NCBI GenBank assembly: GCA_030065125.1
Contig: JASJDM010000033.1
Coordinates: 1 to 64,000, forward strand
DNA: 64,000 nt
Reading direction: 5' to 3'
Source of the DNA: Lysobacterales bacterium
GTDB taxonomy: Bacteria; Pseudomonadota; Gammaproteobacteria; Xanthomonadales; SZUA-38
The notes below the pieces were generated by a model. That model was not told where the DNA came from. It saw nothing but the letters and a program-made list of their open reading frames with translations, and searched no databases. Made by a program: the position numbers and the translations under genes. Below, piece after piece: positions 45,255 through 53,217 of the stretch (within the stretch, counting starts at the first letter, position 1; every line of letters starts with the position of its first letter).

Positions 45255-45602
45255 TCAACACCCGCCATATTTCTCCAGGAATCGGATCATCAGCATCATG
45301 GCGTTCTTTTTCTCGTTGCCTGCCTGGTTGTCCTGGATGAATTTGATGATGGCCGGCACGTCGAACAGCAGCCTGGTGTCCTTACAATAGATGGGTTTCA
45401 CGTAGTCCGTTTCTTCGTGAAGCATGGCCACCAGGTCCAGCGCGCCACCGATATAGGCCTGCAGTATCGGCACCTCCTCGCATTTGCCGCCGGCCTGGGC
45501 ACAGATCGCCATGAAGTCGCTGACATTTAGCGCCTCGACCCGATCCGTCCATACCAGGACCGCGACCAGAACCAGTGCCGACCATCCCGCTGAAATTCGC
45601 AT
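45255..45602 (-). CDS. Small exported Rap1a/Tai-like protein
   Basis: The product has 115 residues from the ATG at 45600-45602, which has GGAGG five bases upstream; a TTG start at 45614 would destroy this spacing. The signal peptide is ISAGWSALVLVAVLVWTDRVEA. The mature part has four Cys and the pattern YIGGALDLVAML ... CKDTRLLFDVPAIIKFIQD ... AMMLMIRFLEKYGGC. This resembles the Rap1a/Tai family, periplasmic immunity proteins against amidase effectors of type VI secretion. No effector or secretion gene is present here, so it may be an orphan immunity protein or a relative with another role. It is divergent from the DUF2975 gene. Confidence 0.6.
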   Translation of the reverse strand: MRISAGWSALVLVAVLVWTDRVEALNVSDFMAICAQAGGKCEEVPILQAYIGGALDLVAMLHEETDYVKPIYCKDTRLLFDVPAIIKFIQDNQAGNEKKNAMMLMIRFLEKYGGC

Positions 45603-45682
45603 AATTGCCTCCAATCACTACTTTATTAAAATAAAACAATAAACTATTATATTAAAACAGCAAGTAATTTTGGAGTTTGACC
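45603..45682. promoter_or_regulatory. AT-rich divergent promoter region
   Basis: The stretch around 45622-45661 (TTTATTAAAATAAAAC, then AATAAACTATTATATTAAAA) is almost free of G and C, in sharp contrast with the surrounding DNA. It lies between the divergent Rap1a-like and DUF2975 genes. It probably holds both promoters and perhaps sites for the downstream XRE regulator, but no exact boxes can be placed. Confidence 0.5.
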
Positions 45683-46204
45683 ATGACCAAGAAACTGGCC
45701 GCCCTGGTATCGTGGGTATGCACAGCGTGGTTGGTGCTGCTTCCGCTGGGGATGCTGTACCTGCTGATCAACATCAGCACCCTCGCCTCCCTGGCGGCAA
45801 GCAACCTGGCGCTGCCCATCCAGTGGCACACCGTCGACAACGGCCAATGGTACGCCTTGTGGACTATTACCGTGGCATACCTGGGGATCGGCCTGGCTGC
45901 GGTCTGGTACCTGCGAAAGGCATTCAGCAGCTTTGCCCGAGGCAACTGGTTTGATGGCGACAACAGTGTCTGGCTGCGACGTTTCGCGGTGCTGCTGATG
46001 CTGCAGGGTGTCGCCGGTCCAGTGCACCTGGCGCTGTCCAGCCTGATCCTGTCGTTTAATCACCCGCCGGGCGAGCGGACCCTGTCGATAACCGCCGGCA
46101 GCAACGAACTGGGGCTGATCGTCGCCGGGCTCATCATGTGGGTGCTGGCTGATTTGCTGGTCAAAGGTACCCAGGCCGATGCCGAAAACCGGCAGTTCGT
46201 CTGA
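45683..46204 (+). CDS. DUF2975-family membrane protein
   Basis: The product has 173 residues from the ATG at 45683 (GGAG eight bases upstream). Four membrane helices are seen (WVCTAWLVLLPLGMLYLLI, ALWTITVAYLGIGLAAVWYL, FAVLLMLQGVAGPVHLALS, LGLIVAGLIMWVLADLLV), with FSSFARGNWFDGDNSVWLRR between helices 2 and 3. This is the DUF2975 layout, in which F-x-x-G-x-x-F precedes helix 3. Such proteins are nearly always encoded directly before a small XRE regulator, as here (two bases between stop and start). The function of the pair is not established; a membrane-state sensor is a guess. Confidence 0.85.
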   Translation: MTKKLAALVSWVCTAWLVLLPLGMLYLLINISTLASLAASNLALPIQWHTVDNGQWYALWTITVAYLGIGLAAVWYLRKAFSSFARGNWFDGDNSVWLRRFAVLLMLQGVAGPVHLALSSLILSFNHPPGERTLSITAGSNELGLIVAGLIMWVLADLLVKGTQADAENRQFV

Positions 46205-46206
46205 AC

Positions 46207-46425
46207 ATGATCGGCGTCCGTCTCAACGTCATCATGGCTGAACGCAAGGTCACCGGGCGGGAGCTTGCGGCGGCCGTTGGCATCACCGAGCAGAACCTGT
46301 CACTGCTCAGGAATGGCAAGGTGAAGGGGGTACGGTTCTCCACCCTGTCGGCCATTTGCGCGACCCTGCACTGCCAGCCGGGCGACCTGCTGGTCCACGA
46401 ACCGGACTCAGAAGGGTCAGTCTGA
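46207..46425 (+). CDS. Small XRE (Cro/CI) family regulator, YozG-like
   Basis: The product has 72 residues, almost only a helix-turn-helix: RLNVIMAERKVTGRELAAAV, GITEQNLSLLRNGKVKGVRF, STLSAICATLHCQPGDLLVH. It starts two bases after the DUF2975 stop and is surely co-transcribed. It is known to accompany DUF2975 proteins, and probably represses the shared promoter at 45603-45682. Confidence 0.88.
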   Translation: MIGVRLNVIMAERKVTGRELAAAVGITEQNLSLLRNGKVKGVRFSTLSAICATLHCQPGDLLVHEPDSEGSV

Positions 46426-46430
46426 AGAGA

Positions 46431-46459
46431 CAGAGTCCAAATCATGCCTGTCCAGATTT
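46431..46459 (+). repeat. Dispersed ~30-bp repeat, copy 2
   Basis: The sequence CAGAGTCCAAATCATGCC followed by TGTCCAGATTT differs from copy 1 (571-602) by one base over the shared part. It lies between the convergent XRE gene and the M23-like gene. Confidence 0.8.
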
Positions 46460-46495
46460 CGTGAGACTGGGATTAACGCCCAGGGATCCGGAGCT

Positions 46496-47713
46496 TCAGC
46501 GCGTAAAGACTGCCTCGAATGAACCCGGAAACGCCGGCAACTCTGTAGCGCAGCCGGGCACGGCCCGCTCCGTCCGATCCCAGCCCACCTCCAGGGTGTT
46601 GGGATCCGACAGCCTGAGATAAAACAGGTTAAAGAAACCCGCTCCAACAGGAGCGAACATGTCGTAACACACCGTACCCGCAGCGGGTGTGACCAGCGCC
46701 GGATCGGGGTTGACGAGCGTCCCGGGCGACGCGTTGACCACCGCGCCAAACGCAGAGGCCGACGCTGGAAAAAGGCCATTGGGATCCAGCAGCGCCAGCG
46801 GATCATCGCTGCCGAATGCAAGGCGCAGACTTGTCAGCGGCGACTCGTTAAATGGCACCAGCACAAACACGGCGTTTTCCGTATCCGGCGGCGGGGTGGG
46901 CAGGCTGTCCAGGGCCGGGTTAAACCAAACTCCTTGCAGCGCCCCTGCCACATCCTGACCGGGCGAACCGCACCCCTCGGGAATTCGCTGAATCGCACTG
47001 ATCCAGTCCTGACGAATATGATCCGGCAGCAGTTCAGCGAAACAGCCTCCGTTGATGGCCCGATGCCCGTTAAATGGCGGATTGACCGGTGCAGCATTGA
47101 TCAGCCCCAGCACATCCATCACCGAGGGTATTCGACGGGCGCCTCGACCGAGTTGGCCATTGTCGCGCTGAAAATCCACCACGCCCACGTCCAGCGTCCG
47201 TCCGTTGCCCCGAGTCGATCCGACTGTCTCGCCGGATGCAATCAGCAAAGGCGGCGGCGACCCGACTTCGCCCAGCAGAAGCAACCTGGAGTCACCCAGG
47301 TCAATCCAGCCGTCGGGCAGCGTGTTGATGTGGGCATCGATTTTTGCCGACAACGCGCCGAGATGGTCGAACTGTGTCGTCAGCCGGTCGCTGTGTCGAA
47401 GATAGATCTCAAAATCGCCGCCACCCGCACCGGAGTTGTCCAGGACCAGCACCAGTTCCCCCGCGGCCATGGCCTTGACGGAAATCGGCGGGCCGGAAGG
47501 CAGGCGAACGTACAGGTGATCGACGGGTATGACATGGCTGTCACCATCCACGTCGCCCAAGGGCAGAATCTCGCTGACCTCCCGAATGTCGACCGGAGGT
47601 TCCGACAGCAGGCCGCCTTCCATTCCATCTGCCCACAGAATCTCCGCGATTTTTTCCTGTCCAGCAACGCCTGAAGCAACGCTGCACAACAACCAAAGAC
47701 AAAGTCCTCGCAT
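46496..47713 (-). CDS. Exported protein with possible M23-like domain, otherwise unrecognised
   Basis: The product has 405 residues from the ATG at 47711-47713 (AAGGG upstream; 47743 is an alternative). The signal peptide is MRGLCLWLLCSVASGVAG. ILWADGMEGG follows at ~25-34, a variant of the motif shared by other exported proteins. Residues ~45-150 (HVIPVDHLYVRLPSG, ISVKAMAAGELVLVLDN, FEIYLRHSDRLTTQFDHLG) resemble the lysostaphin-type M23 fold (VYAPADGxV ... HL), although a complete zinc site is not certain. Residues ~250-400 (GALQGVWFNPALDSLP, CYDMFAPVGAGFFNLFYLRL) form a second domain whose start recalls the AWF core but which does not follow it further. The substrate is unknown. Confidence 0.65.
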   Translation of the reverse strand: MRGLCLWLLCSVASGVAGQEKIAEILWADGMEGGLLSEPPVDIREVSEILPLGDVDGDSHVIPVDHLYVRLPSGPPISVKAMAAGELVLVLDNSGAGGGDFEIYLRHSDRLTTQFDHLGALSAKIDAHINTLPDGWIDLGDSRLLLLGEVGSPPPLLIASGETVGSTRGNGRTLDVGVVDFQRDNGQLGRGARRIPSVMDVLGLINAAPVNPPFNGHRAINGGCFAELLPDHIRQDWISAIQRIPEGCGSPGQDVAGALQGVWFNPALDSLPTPPPDTENAVFVLVPFNESPLTSLRLAFGSDDPLALLDPNGLFPASASAFGAVVNASPGTLVNPDPALVTPAAGTVCYDMFAPVGAGFFNLFYLRLSDPNTLEVGWDRTERAVPGCATELPAFPGSFEAVFTR

Positions 47714-48185
47714 GGCCCTTCGCTCTACGTCTTTTTTCAGCATAGCCCCTATTTCGAACATGACCCAAAAGAGGTCTGGTCCTGCATTGGCAAACTGAAC
47801 TGGAGATCGGGGTCGTTATCGGGGCCACGTTCTTCATTTGCCTCTCCCTAGCGCATGTCAATCGAAGACTAGAATAAGACCAGGACACAATTCCCCTGCG
47901 GGCGACAACAAAATTTCGCACGACCGTGTCGGAATACATCTGCTGAGGACGTACGAATTCTCGGATTCTGCAGCCCGGAGATCCCGAGAGATCCGAACCG
48001 GGCATCCCTCGACCTCTTCCTTGGCCGCTGCAGCTCGCGCCGTAGCCTGCCCAACGGAGCATCAGGGCGGACCGATCGGCGCTGTAGGGATTTCACGCAA
48101 TCGAGGTGCAAATACCATCAGACGACCCTTTTTTTAGCTGGCTTGCCTGCTAACGTTTAATGACCAATACGGAAATACCTGGGGG
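47714..48185. other. Intergenic region, 472 nt
   Basis: A divergent gap between the M23-like gene and the CSLREA gene. I see no domain-bearing frame, repeat copy or clear promoter. A sequence GACCGATCGGCGCTGTAGGG near 48071 resembles AGCGATCGGCGCTATCCAGG near 44178, a weak shared fragment of unknown meaning. Confidence 0.5.
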
Positions 48186-50330
48186 ATGGAAATGGAATTC
48201 GAAACAGTTGCCCGGAAAGAGTGGCTGGCGAAACAAAAGGCATGCTATCGAAGATGCACTCGGCGTGGCCCGTCTTGCTGGGACTCGGCTGTCGTTGGTC
48301 CGTTTGCAATGAAGTTAATCCCGAAGACGGTCACCGTGAACAGGCTTGATCGCATTCGCGCTTATTCTTGCGCAGTCTCCAGGAAGATGGCTTGCTGCCT
48401 CATACTGCTATTGATCTTGAGCAGCAGCACGACAGCTGCAACGTTCACCGTCGATTCGCTTCTCGACAACAGTGACGATGTTCCCGGCGACGGCCAGTGT
48501 GAGAGCCTGGTCGGATCCCTGGGAGACTTTCAACTGGTCTGCACGCTGCGCGGCGCGATTGAAGAGTCGAATGCGTTGACTGGCGCCGACACCATTGAGT
48601 TTTCGGTTGCCGGTACCTTTCGACCGGTAACACCACTGCCCCCTATTACTGAGAGATTGAGCATAAACGGAGATACCGCGCCCGGCGCGCCTCCGTTCAC
48701 CAGCGCAGAGCCGCAGCCGCCTGTTCTGGTCATCGACGGCAGTTTTTATGCATCTGCCGGGAGGTCGCATGGCCTGGCAATCACGACCCGTGGCTTCCTG
48801 TCCAGCATTACCAACCTGGCGATCGTCAACGTATTCGGTCCGGGCATTCTGATCGAAGGGACCGCCAGTAAGGTTTATGGTTGTTGGTCGGGAGTCCTTC
48901 CTGATGGCACTGTCGCGGGAAATTCAGAAGGGATCCGAGGCAACGCCGATGATCTGGTCATCGGCAACCCCAGCGGCGCCGGCAGTGGCAACGTGTTATC
49001 GGGCAATCTGCAATGGGGCTTTCGCGGAAACACGAGCGGTAGCGTATTTGGTGGCAACCGCATCGGCGTGGATGCGGCTGGCCTGGTCGCTATTCCCAAC
49101 GCGATTGGACCGACAGCTTATGGCGTCGAGATACAAGGCAACGATAACGTGTTTGATGGCCCGCAGAATATTATCGCTGGCAATGCAAGCACAAACCTGT
49201 ACTTTGACGGTGATGACAATCAGATTCGGGGCAGTCTTATCGGTGTGGGCCTTGGTGAGGCGCTGGTAAACGGTGGCGACGGGATTCGAATTGACGGCGA
49301 TCGCAATATCGTGGGCGGAATGGATAGCAGCGCGGGGAACGAAATTGGTGGGAATCGCACTGGCGTTGACGTGCGCAGCATGTCGGCGACGCGACTATCC
49401 GGCAACGTCATCGCGAACAATCAGATCACTGAAAATTCCATGTCAGGAATCGGCATCAACATTGCTGAAGACACACAGATCGACTCGAATTTCATAGTCA
49501 GCAATGACTTCGGGATATTCGGTGTCAACCAAACCGGCACCCAGATCATCAACAACATTGTTTCAAACAACAGTGATGATGGCCTGTACCTGCAGACTCA
49601 GCGCCAAGGCCTGGTTGACAACAACGATATTGGGGGTAACGGCGGCCACGGAATTACCCTGGCCTCGTTCTCGCAGGAAAACCTCCTTAGCAATAACCGT
49701 ATCGGCCAGCCCGTCTACAACGGCGGGGCAGTGGCCGACCCCAACGACGGTGATGGTATCCACATCGAATACGGCGATACCCCCGGTGATGGCAGCAACG
49801 TCATTGAAAAAAATGTTATCGCCAACAACGGGCAGTCAGGCGTATCCGTTATACGAAGCAATGGCAACGAGATCTTCGACAACCAGATGTTCGCCAATCA
49901 GGCACTGGGAATCGATCTCGATGGTGATGGTCGCACTGACAATGATGTCGGTGATGCTGATGAAGGCGGGAACCAGTTACAGAACTACCCCGGGGTCGTC
50001 GCCACGGATTTCACCGGTACGATACTACGGGTACAGGCCAATATGGCGAACAGCCTCACCACATCCAGTGCCTATCCGATTACTGTCCGCTTTTACCTGG
50101 GCGAAAACGCATCGCCGGAACAGGGAAGGCAGCGGGTTGGCCCCGATGTGATCATTTCGGATCCGTCGCTTTCAGAATCAACTGACATCTTGTTTATGGA
50201 TGAAACTCCGGGTGGCTTTCTTGTAGCAACCGCAACTGACGCCGACGGCAATACGTCAGAGTTCTCGCCATCGATCATATTCGGCACACCGCAGCTGCCG
50301 GATGAGTTGTTTGCCAATGGGTTTGAGTAG
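48186..50330 (+). CDS. Secreted CSLREA / right-handed beta-helix protein with FE tail
   Basis: The product has 714 residues from the ATG at 48186. The start is uncertain because the signal peptide (MACCLILLLILSSSTTAA) begins only at residue 67, at an ATG at 48387 with AGGA very close upstream; 48192 and 48309 are further options. After cleavage come ATFTVDSLLDNSDDVPGDG and CTLRGAIEESNALTGADTI, the CSLREA motif. Then ~500 residues of parallel beta-helix rungs rich in N-N-x-I follow (NVIANNQITENSMSGIGI, NNIVSNNSDDGLYL, NVIANNGQSGVSVI). The protein ends PDELFANGFE. Such proteins are surface polysaccharide-binding or polysaccharide-lyase-like; no catalytic residues are identified. Confidence 0.85.
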   Translation: MEMEFETVARKEWLAKQKACYRRCTRRGPSCWDSAVVGPFAMKLIPKTVTVNRLDRIRAYSCAVSRKMACCLILLLILSSSTTAATFTVDSLLDNSDDVPGDGQCESLVGSLGDFQLVCTLRGAIEESNALTGADTIEFSVAGTFRPVTPLPPITERLSINGDTAPGAPPFTSAEPQPPVLVIDGSFYASAGRSHGLAITTRGFLSSITNLAIVNVFGPGILIEGTASKVYGCWSGVLPDGTVAGNSEGIRGNADDLVIGNPSGAGSGNVLSGNLQWGFRGNTSGSVFGGNRIGVDAAGLVAIPNAIGPTAYGVEIQGNDNVFDGPQNIIAGNASTNLYFDGDDNQIRGSLIGVGLGEALVNGGDGIRIDGDRNIVGGMDSSAGNEIGGNRTGVDVRSMSATRLSGNVIANNQITENSMSGIGINIAEDTQIDSNFIVSNDFGIFGVNQTGTQIINNIVSNNSDDGLYLQTQRQGLVDNNDIGGNGGHGITLASFSQENLLSNNRIGQPVYNGGAVADPNDGDGIHIEYGDTPGDGSNVIEKNVIANNGQSGVSVIRSNGNEIFDNQMFANQALGIDLDGDGRTDNDVGDADEGGNQLQNYPGVVATDFTGTILRVQANMANSLTTSSAYPITVRFYLGENASPEQGRQRVGPDVIISDPSLSESTDILFMDETPGGFLVATATDADGNTSEFSPSIIFGTPQLPDELFANGFE

Positions 50331-50754
50331 CATACAGACGTTTCAGTAACCAGGACGCGCACTGGACGGTGGCGGGAATGCCTGGCGAAGACAGGCTCCG
50401 CATTTTTACCGTGGGCTTCTCGCACACGCCTCGAAGCCTCTCGTTGTGGCACGCCGGCGAGCATCCTGTCTTGCCGCTTTTCCGGTTTTGCCAGAAATTC
50501 GGAAAGTAGTCTTCCCGCCCTCGAACCCGACGCAAATGGAGTGCGACCAATTCGTCCGAAGTCCGGGACCTTTTGCTGAACTGAGGCTTGCTTGAGAGGA
50601 AATAGCTGGGCGGTCGAAGGATTTGATCTGGGGTCGGACCGTCCTTAAGCGCTGGGCTCTCTACGTCGATGGCGTGGTCTTTGGCCCCAAAATCTTGTGG
50701 CGTGGTTGACTCCGCTTAATCGCATGTATCGATAACCCACCACAGGAACGGTAG
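50331..50754. other. Intergenic region, 424 nt, with a possible LamG gene remnant
   Basis: No intact gene. At about 50647-50710 one frame reads RWALYVDGVVFGPKILWRG then stop. The DNA CTCTACGTCGATGGCGTG matches 18 bases of the LamG-like gene at 44870-44887. This may be the trace of a decayed LamG domain. The rest shows nothing recognisable. Confidence 0.4.
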
Positions 50755-52068
50755 ATGAAACGTTTAGCTCCGGCCCTAGCGCTTTGGCTTGTCGCGCTGC
50801 CGATGCATGCCCAGGTTCGCCTGACGGGTGACGTCACCTTTGGCGACGACTATGGCGCTGCAGTGGCCATTGACGGCAGCATCGCCGTCGTGGGCGCGCC
50901 GTTGGATGCAACCAACGGTGGCGATGCTGGCGCTGCCTACGTGTATGAGCGCGGACCTGGAGGCTGGACCTTGCTGCAGAAGATCCTGGGGCCACTACCC
51001 ATCTCCAGATTTGGATTCTCGGTCGCGGTGGTGGTTGACGAATCCGGCCTGAACGAAGGGGATTTTATTGCGGTGGGCAGCTTGACGGGCACCGGCGCCA
51101 CGCTGCGCTCGGGTAACGTCCGCATGTATCGCCGGCTGCCGCCCGACACCGAGTTCACGTTCCAGAGCACGCTGGCCGCCGGCGATGGACTGAACGGCGA
51201 TGATTTTGGTTATGCCGTTGCACTGGACCTGTCGGTGCCCAGTGAAACTCTCAGCGGCGACCCGGTGTACACACTGGCCGTGGGCGCTCGGAAGAAGGGC
51301 CTGACAGGCGTCGGCAGCGAAGTGGGCGCCGTGTACGTCTACCAGGCTGCGCCTGACGGCTCGGCCTGGGCCGGAACGGCAAAGCTGGTGCCGGACGATT
51401 TGATGGGCGCCGACCAGTTTGGAACCGCGGTGGACATCAGCGAAGACTTCATCGTGGCCGGCGCACCCCAGGGTACGCACCCGGAAGGTGTGGCGTACCT
51501 GGCCCGGCGGTTTTTCGACACCGGCGCCGGCAACTTCAGCTGGTCGGTCAATCGACGCATCAAGGCCAGCGATGGCGTCACCGGCGACCGCTTCGGTGAG
51601 AGCGTTGCCATCTCCCAGGGCGTAGTTGCCGTCGCAGCCCGGTTTCATGACCTGACCGCCAGCAGTTTTGCCAACGAGGGCGCCGTTTATCTGGTGGATG
51701 GGTCAACCGATATCAATTTTGAAATCAACGAAACCTTTAAACTGCTCTCACCGAATTTCACCGCAGGCACTGCCGACGAATTCGGCAGTCAGGTGGCCGT
51801 GGACAGGCACCTCATGAGCATCACCGAAAAAGTAGACGGCGGCACCAGTCATATCTTCCAGTCCGACGGCCAGGGCGAATGGTCGCGACTGGAGACCTTA
51901 ACCACCAACGATCCGGATGCCACCGACGCCGGCGCCGAATCCAATGCCATGGGGTTCAGCCTCCCTGAGGTCATCGTCGGTGACCGCCGCAACCTCGGTC
52001 CCGGGGGGACGGTTCATATCCTTACCAATCAGCTCGTGTTTTCGGCGAGCTTTGAGGCAACGCAGTAA
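50755..52068 (+). CDS. Secreted FG-GAP (integrin-alpha-like) propeller protein with FE tail
   Basis: The product has 437 residues; signal peptide MKRLAPALALWLVALPMHA. Mature residues contain about seven FG-GAP repeats of the type F-G-x-x-V-A-I ... V-G-A ... G-A-x-Y-V-Y (FGDDYGAAVAIDGSIAVVGA, GADQFGTAVDISEDFIVAGA, GDRFGESVAISQGVVAVAA), the fold of integrin-alpha propellers. The protein ends LVFSASFEATQ. The likely role is extracellular binding. The ATG at 50755 has GGAACGG upstream. It is transcribed alone, 424 bp after the CSLREA gene. Confidence 0.85.
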   Translation: MKRLAPALALWLVALPMHAQVRLTGDVTFGDDYGAAVAIDGSIAVVGAPLDATNGGDAGAAYVYERGPGGWTLLQKILGPLPISRFGFSVAVVVDESGLNEGDFIAVGSLTGTGATLRSGNVRMYRRLPPDTEFTFQSTLAAGDGLNGDDFGYAVALDLSVPSETLSGDPVYTLAVGARKKGLTGVGSEVGAVYVYQAAPDGSAWAGTAKLVPDDLMGADQFGTAVDISEDFIVAGAPQGTHPEGVAYLARRFFDTGAGNFSWSVNRRIKASDGVTGDRFGESVAISQGVVAVAARFHDLTASSFANEGAVYLVDGSTDINFEINETFKLLSPNFTAGTADEFGSQVAVDRHLMSITEKVDGGTSHIFQSDGQGEWSRLETLTTNDPDATDAGAESNAMGFSLPEVIVGDRRNLGPGGTVHILTNQLVFSASFEATQ

Positions 52069-52164
52069 CGCTGCGCCATCTGGAGTCTGATGGACTTCAA
52101 GCCGGGCGGCTGCGCGGACGCGCCCGTCCTGGGCTGGGAGGATTGGGGTGTTGCATCGCCATAT

Positions 52165-52195
52165 TTCGAGTTTCCGCGGTAACTTTGATGTGTCA
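52165..52195 (+). repeat. 31-bp repeat, copy 1 (TTTCCGCGGTAAC)
   Basis: TTCGAGTTTCCGCGGTAAC, then TTTGATGTGTCA. The same sequence with about three changes occurs at 56264-56294 in the same orientation. It lies between the FG-GAP gene and the third LytTR gene. Confidence 0.7.
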
Positions 52196-52306
52196 GCCTG
52201 ACCTCAGAGACTCATGACCCCAGAGATCGATTGCACCTGCTAAACTGAAACCGTCGAAATTCAATACTCACTCCGCTTCTTCCCGCCTGGCTGCTCCTTT
52301 CGGGCG

Positions 52307-53122
52307 ATGAATGATACGACTATGCTGGCTGCTGGAAGACAAATAGCGATCCTTCGCTGGTTTCTTATCTGGACCACGATTGGCTGTTTGTTCTCACTTC
52401 AACTCCGATGGCACTACGACCTTCCCTGGTCCCTGTCCGTGTTCTGGGGCCTGGCTGACTGGTATTTGTGGGGGTTGCTGGCGCTCGCAATATTTGCAGG
52501 GGTGCGAGCCCTGAAGAGACTCGGCTGGGAAAGCCGGTGGAGATTCCTGCTTTACATGGGTTCCGCGCCCGTTGCGGCCGGCATTCACGTCGTGCTGACG
52601 ATGATTGTCGGCGGCAGCAGCGATGCGCTGGCCGACGCCGGGTGGGTTGGCTTTTTTTACGCGCTTTATGCGAAGAAACTGACTCTCAACATACTGACAT
52701 TCGGCGTACTGACTCTTGTGGCGGAACGGTTGTCTGCCCAGCCTCCCGCGCAAGCTTCAGGAGAGACAAAAGCTGAAGCGCTGCCCGCAAGAATTGGCGA
52801 AACGACGCGTTTGATAAACCCCAAGGAGATCTTCTGGGGCGAAGTCTCCGGCAACTATGTCGACCTCCACACCAGAGACGGAGTCTGGCCGGTGAGAATT
52901 ACCCTGACACAACTCCTCCATCGCCTTGTCCAGCACAGGTTTCTCCAGGTGAGTCGTTCCAGGCTGATCAATCTCGACCAGGTACGGGCCATGAAGTCAG
53001 ATTCCGGCACGCTCTCGGTCGTGCTTTCTGACGGATCGGAAATTCAAGTTGCGCGTCGGCACGGCTCCCGGGTTCGAAAAACGCTCCGCGAATTTTGTGG
53101 ATTGGAAGATCCCGGCCGCTAG
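52307..53122 (+). CDS. Membrane-anchored LytTR transcriptional regulator (copy 3)
   Basis: The product has 271 residues. Residues ~15-140 contain four membrane helices (FLIWTTIGCLFSLQLRW, YLWGLLALAIFAGV, FLLYMGSAPVAAGIHVVLTM, LTLNILTFGVLTLVAERL). Residues ~165-265 are a LytTR domain (EIFWGEVSGNYVDLHTRDG, WPVRITLTQLLHRL, FLQVSRSRLINLDQVRAM, IQVARRHGSRVRKTL). There is no receiver domain. Unlike the other two copies it is not divergent from a membrane enzyme; the next gene, a Tat-exported epimerase, starts 95 bp downstream on the same strand. Confidence 0.92.
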   Translation: MNDTTMLAAGRQIAILRWFLIWTTIGCLFSLQLRWHYDLPWSLSVFWGLADWYLWGLLALAIFAGVRALKRLGWESRWRFLLYMGSAPVAAGIHVVLTMIVGGSSDALADAGWVGFFYALYAKKLTLNILTFGVLTLVAERLSAQPPAQASGETKAEALPARIGETTRLINPKEIFWGEVSGNYVDLHTRDGVWPVRITLTQLLHRLVQHRFLQVSRSRLINLDQVRAMKSDSGTLSVVLSDGSEIQVARRHGSRVRKTLREFCGLEDPGR

Positions 53123-53217
53123 CCCCACAATTCACGCCGAACGTCACAGCCATTTGAGCGCGGCTCGGCCTGGTGACATTTTTCGTGACTCGTGTTCCTA
53201 CATGGGTCTTTGTGGCA

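Noticed and set aside
46700-46790. True AWF module in the M23-like protein (GVWFNP)
   Set aside because: Only the first six residues match; the A-W-F-T, H-R-W and F-x-x-C parts do not follow.
2891-52068. PEP-CTERM, GlyGly-CTERM or LPXTG-type sorting tails on the large exported proteins
   Set aside because: The C-termini lack the required transmembrane helix and basic tail; they end in the FE motif or in AWF modules instead.
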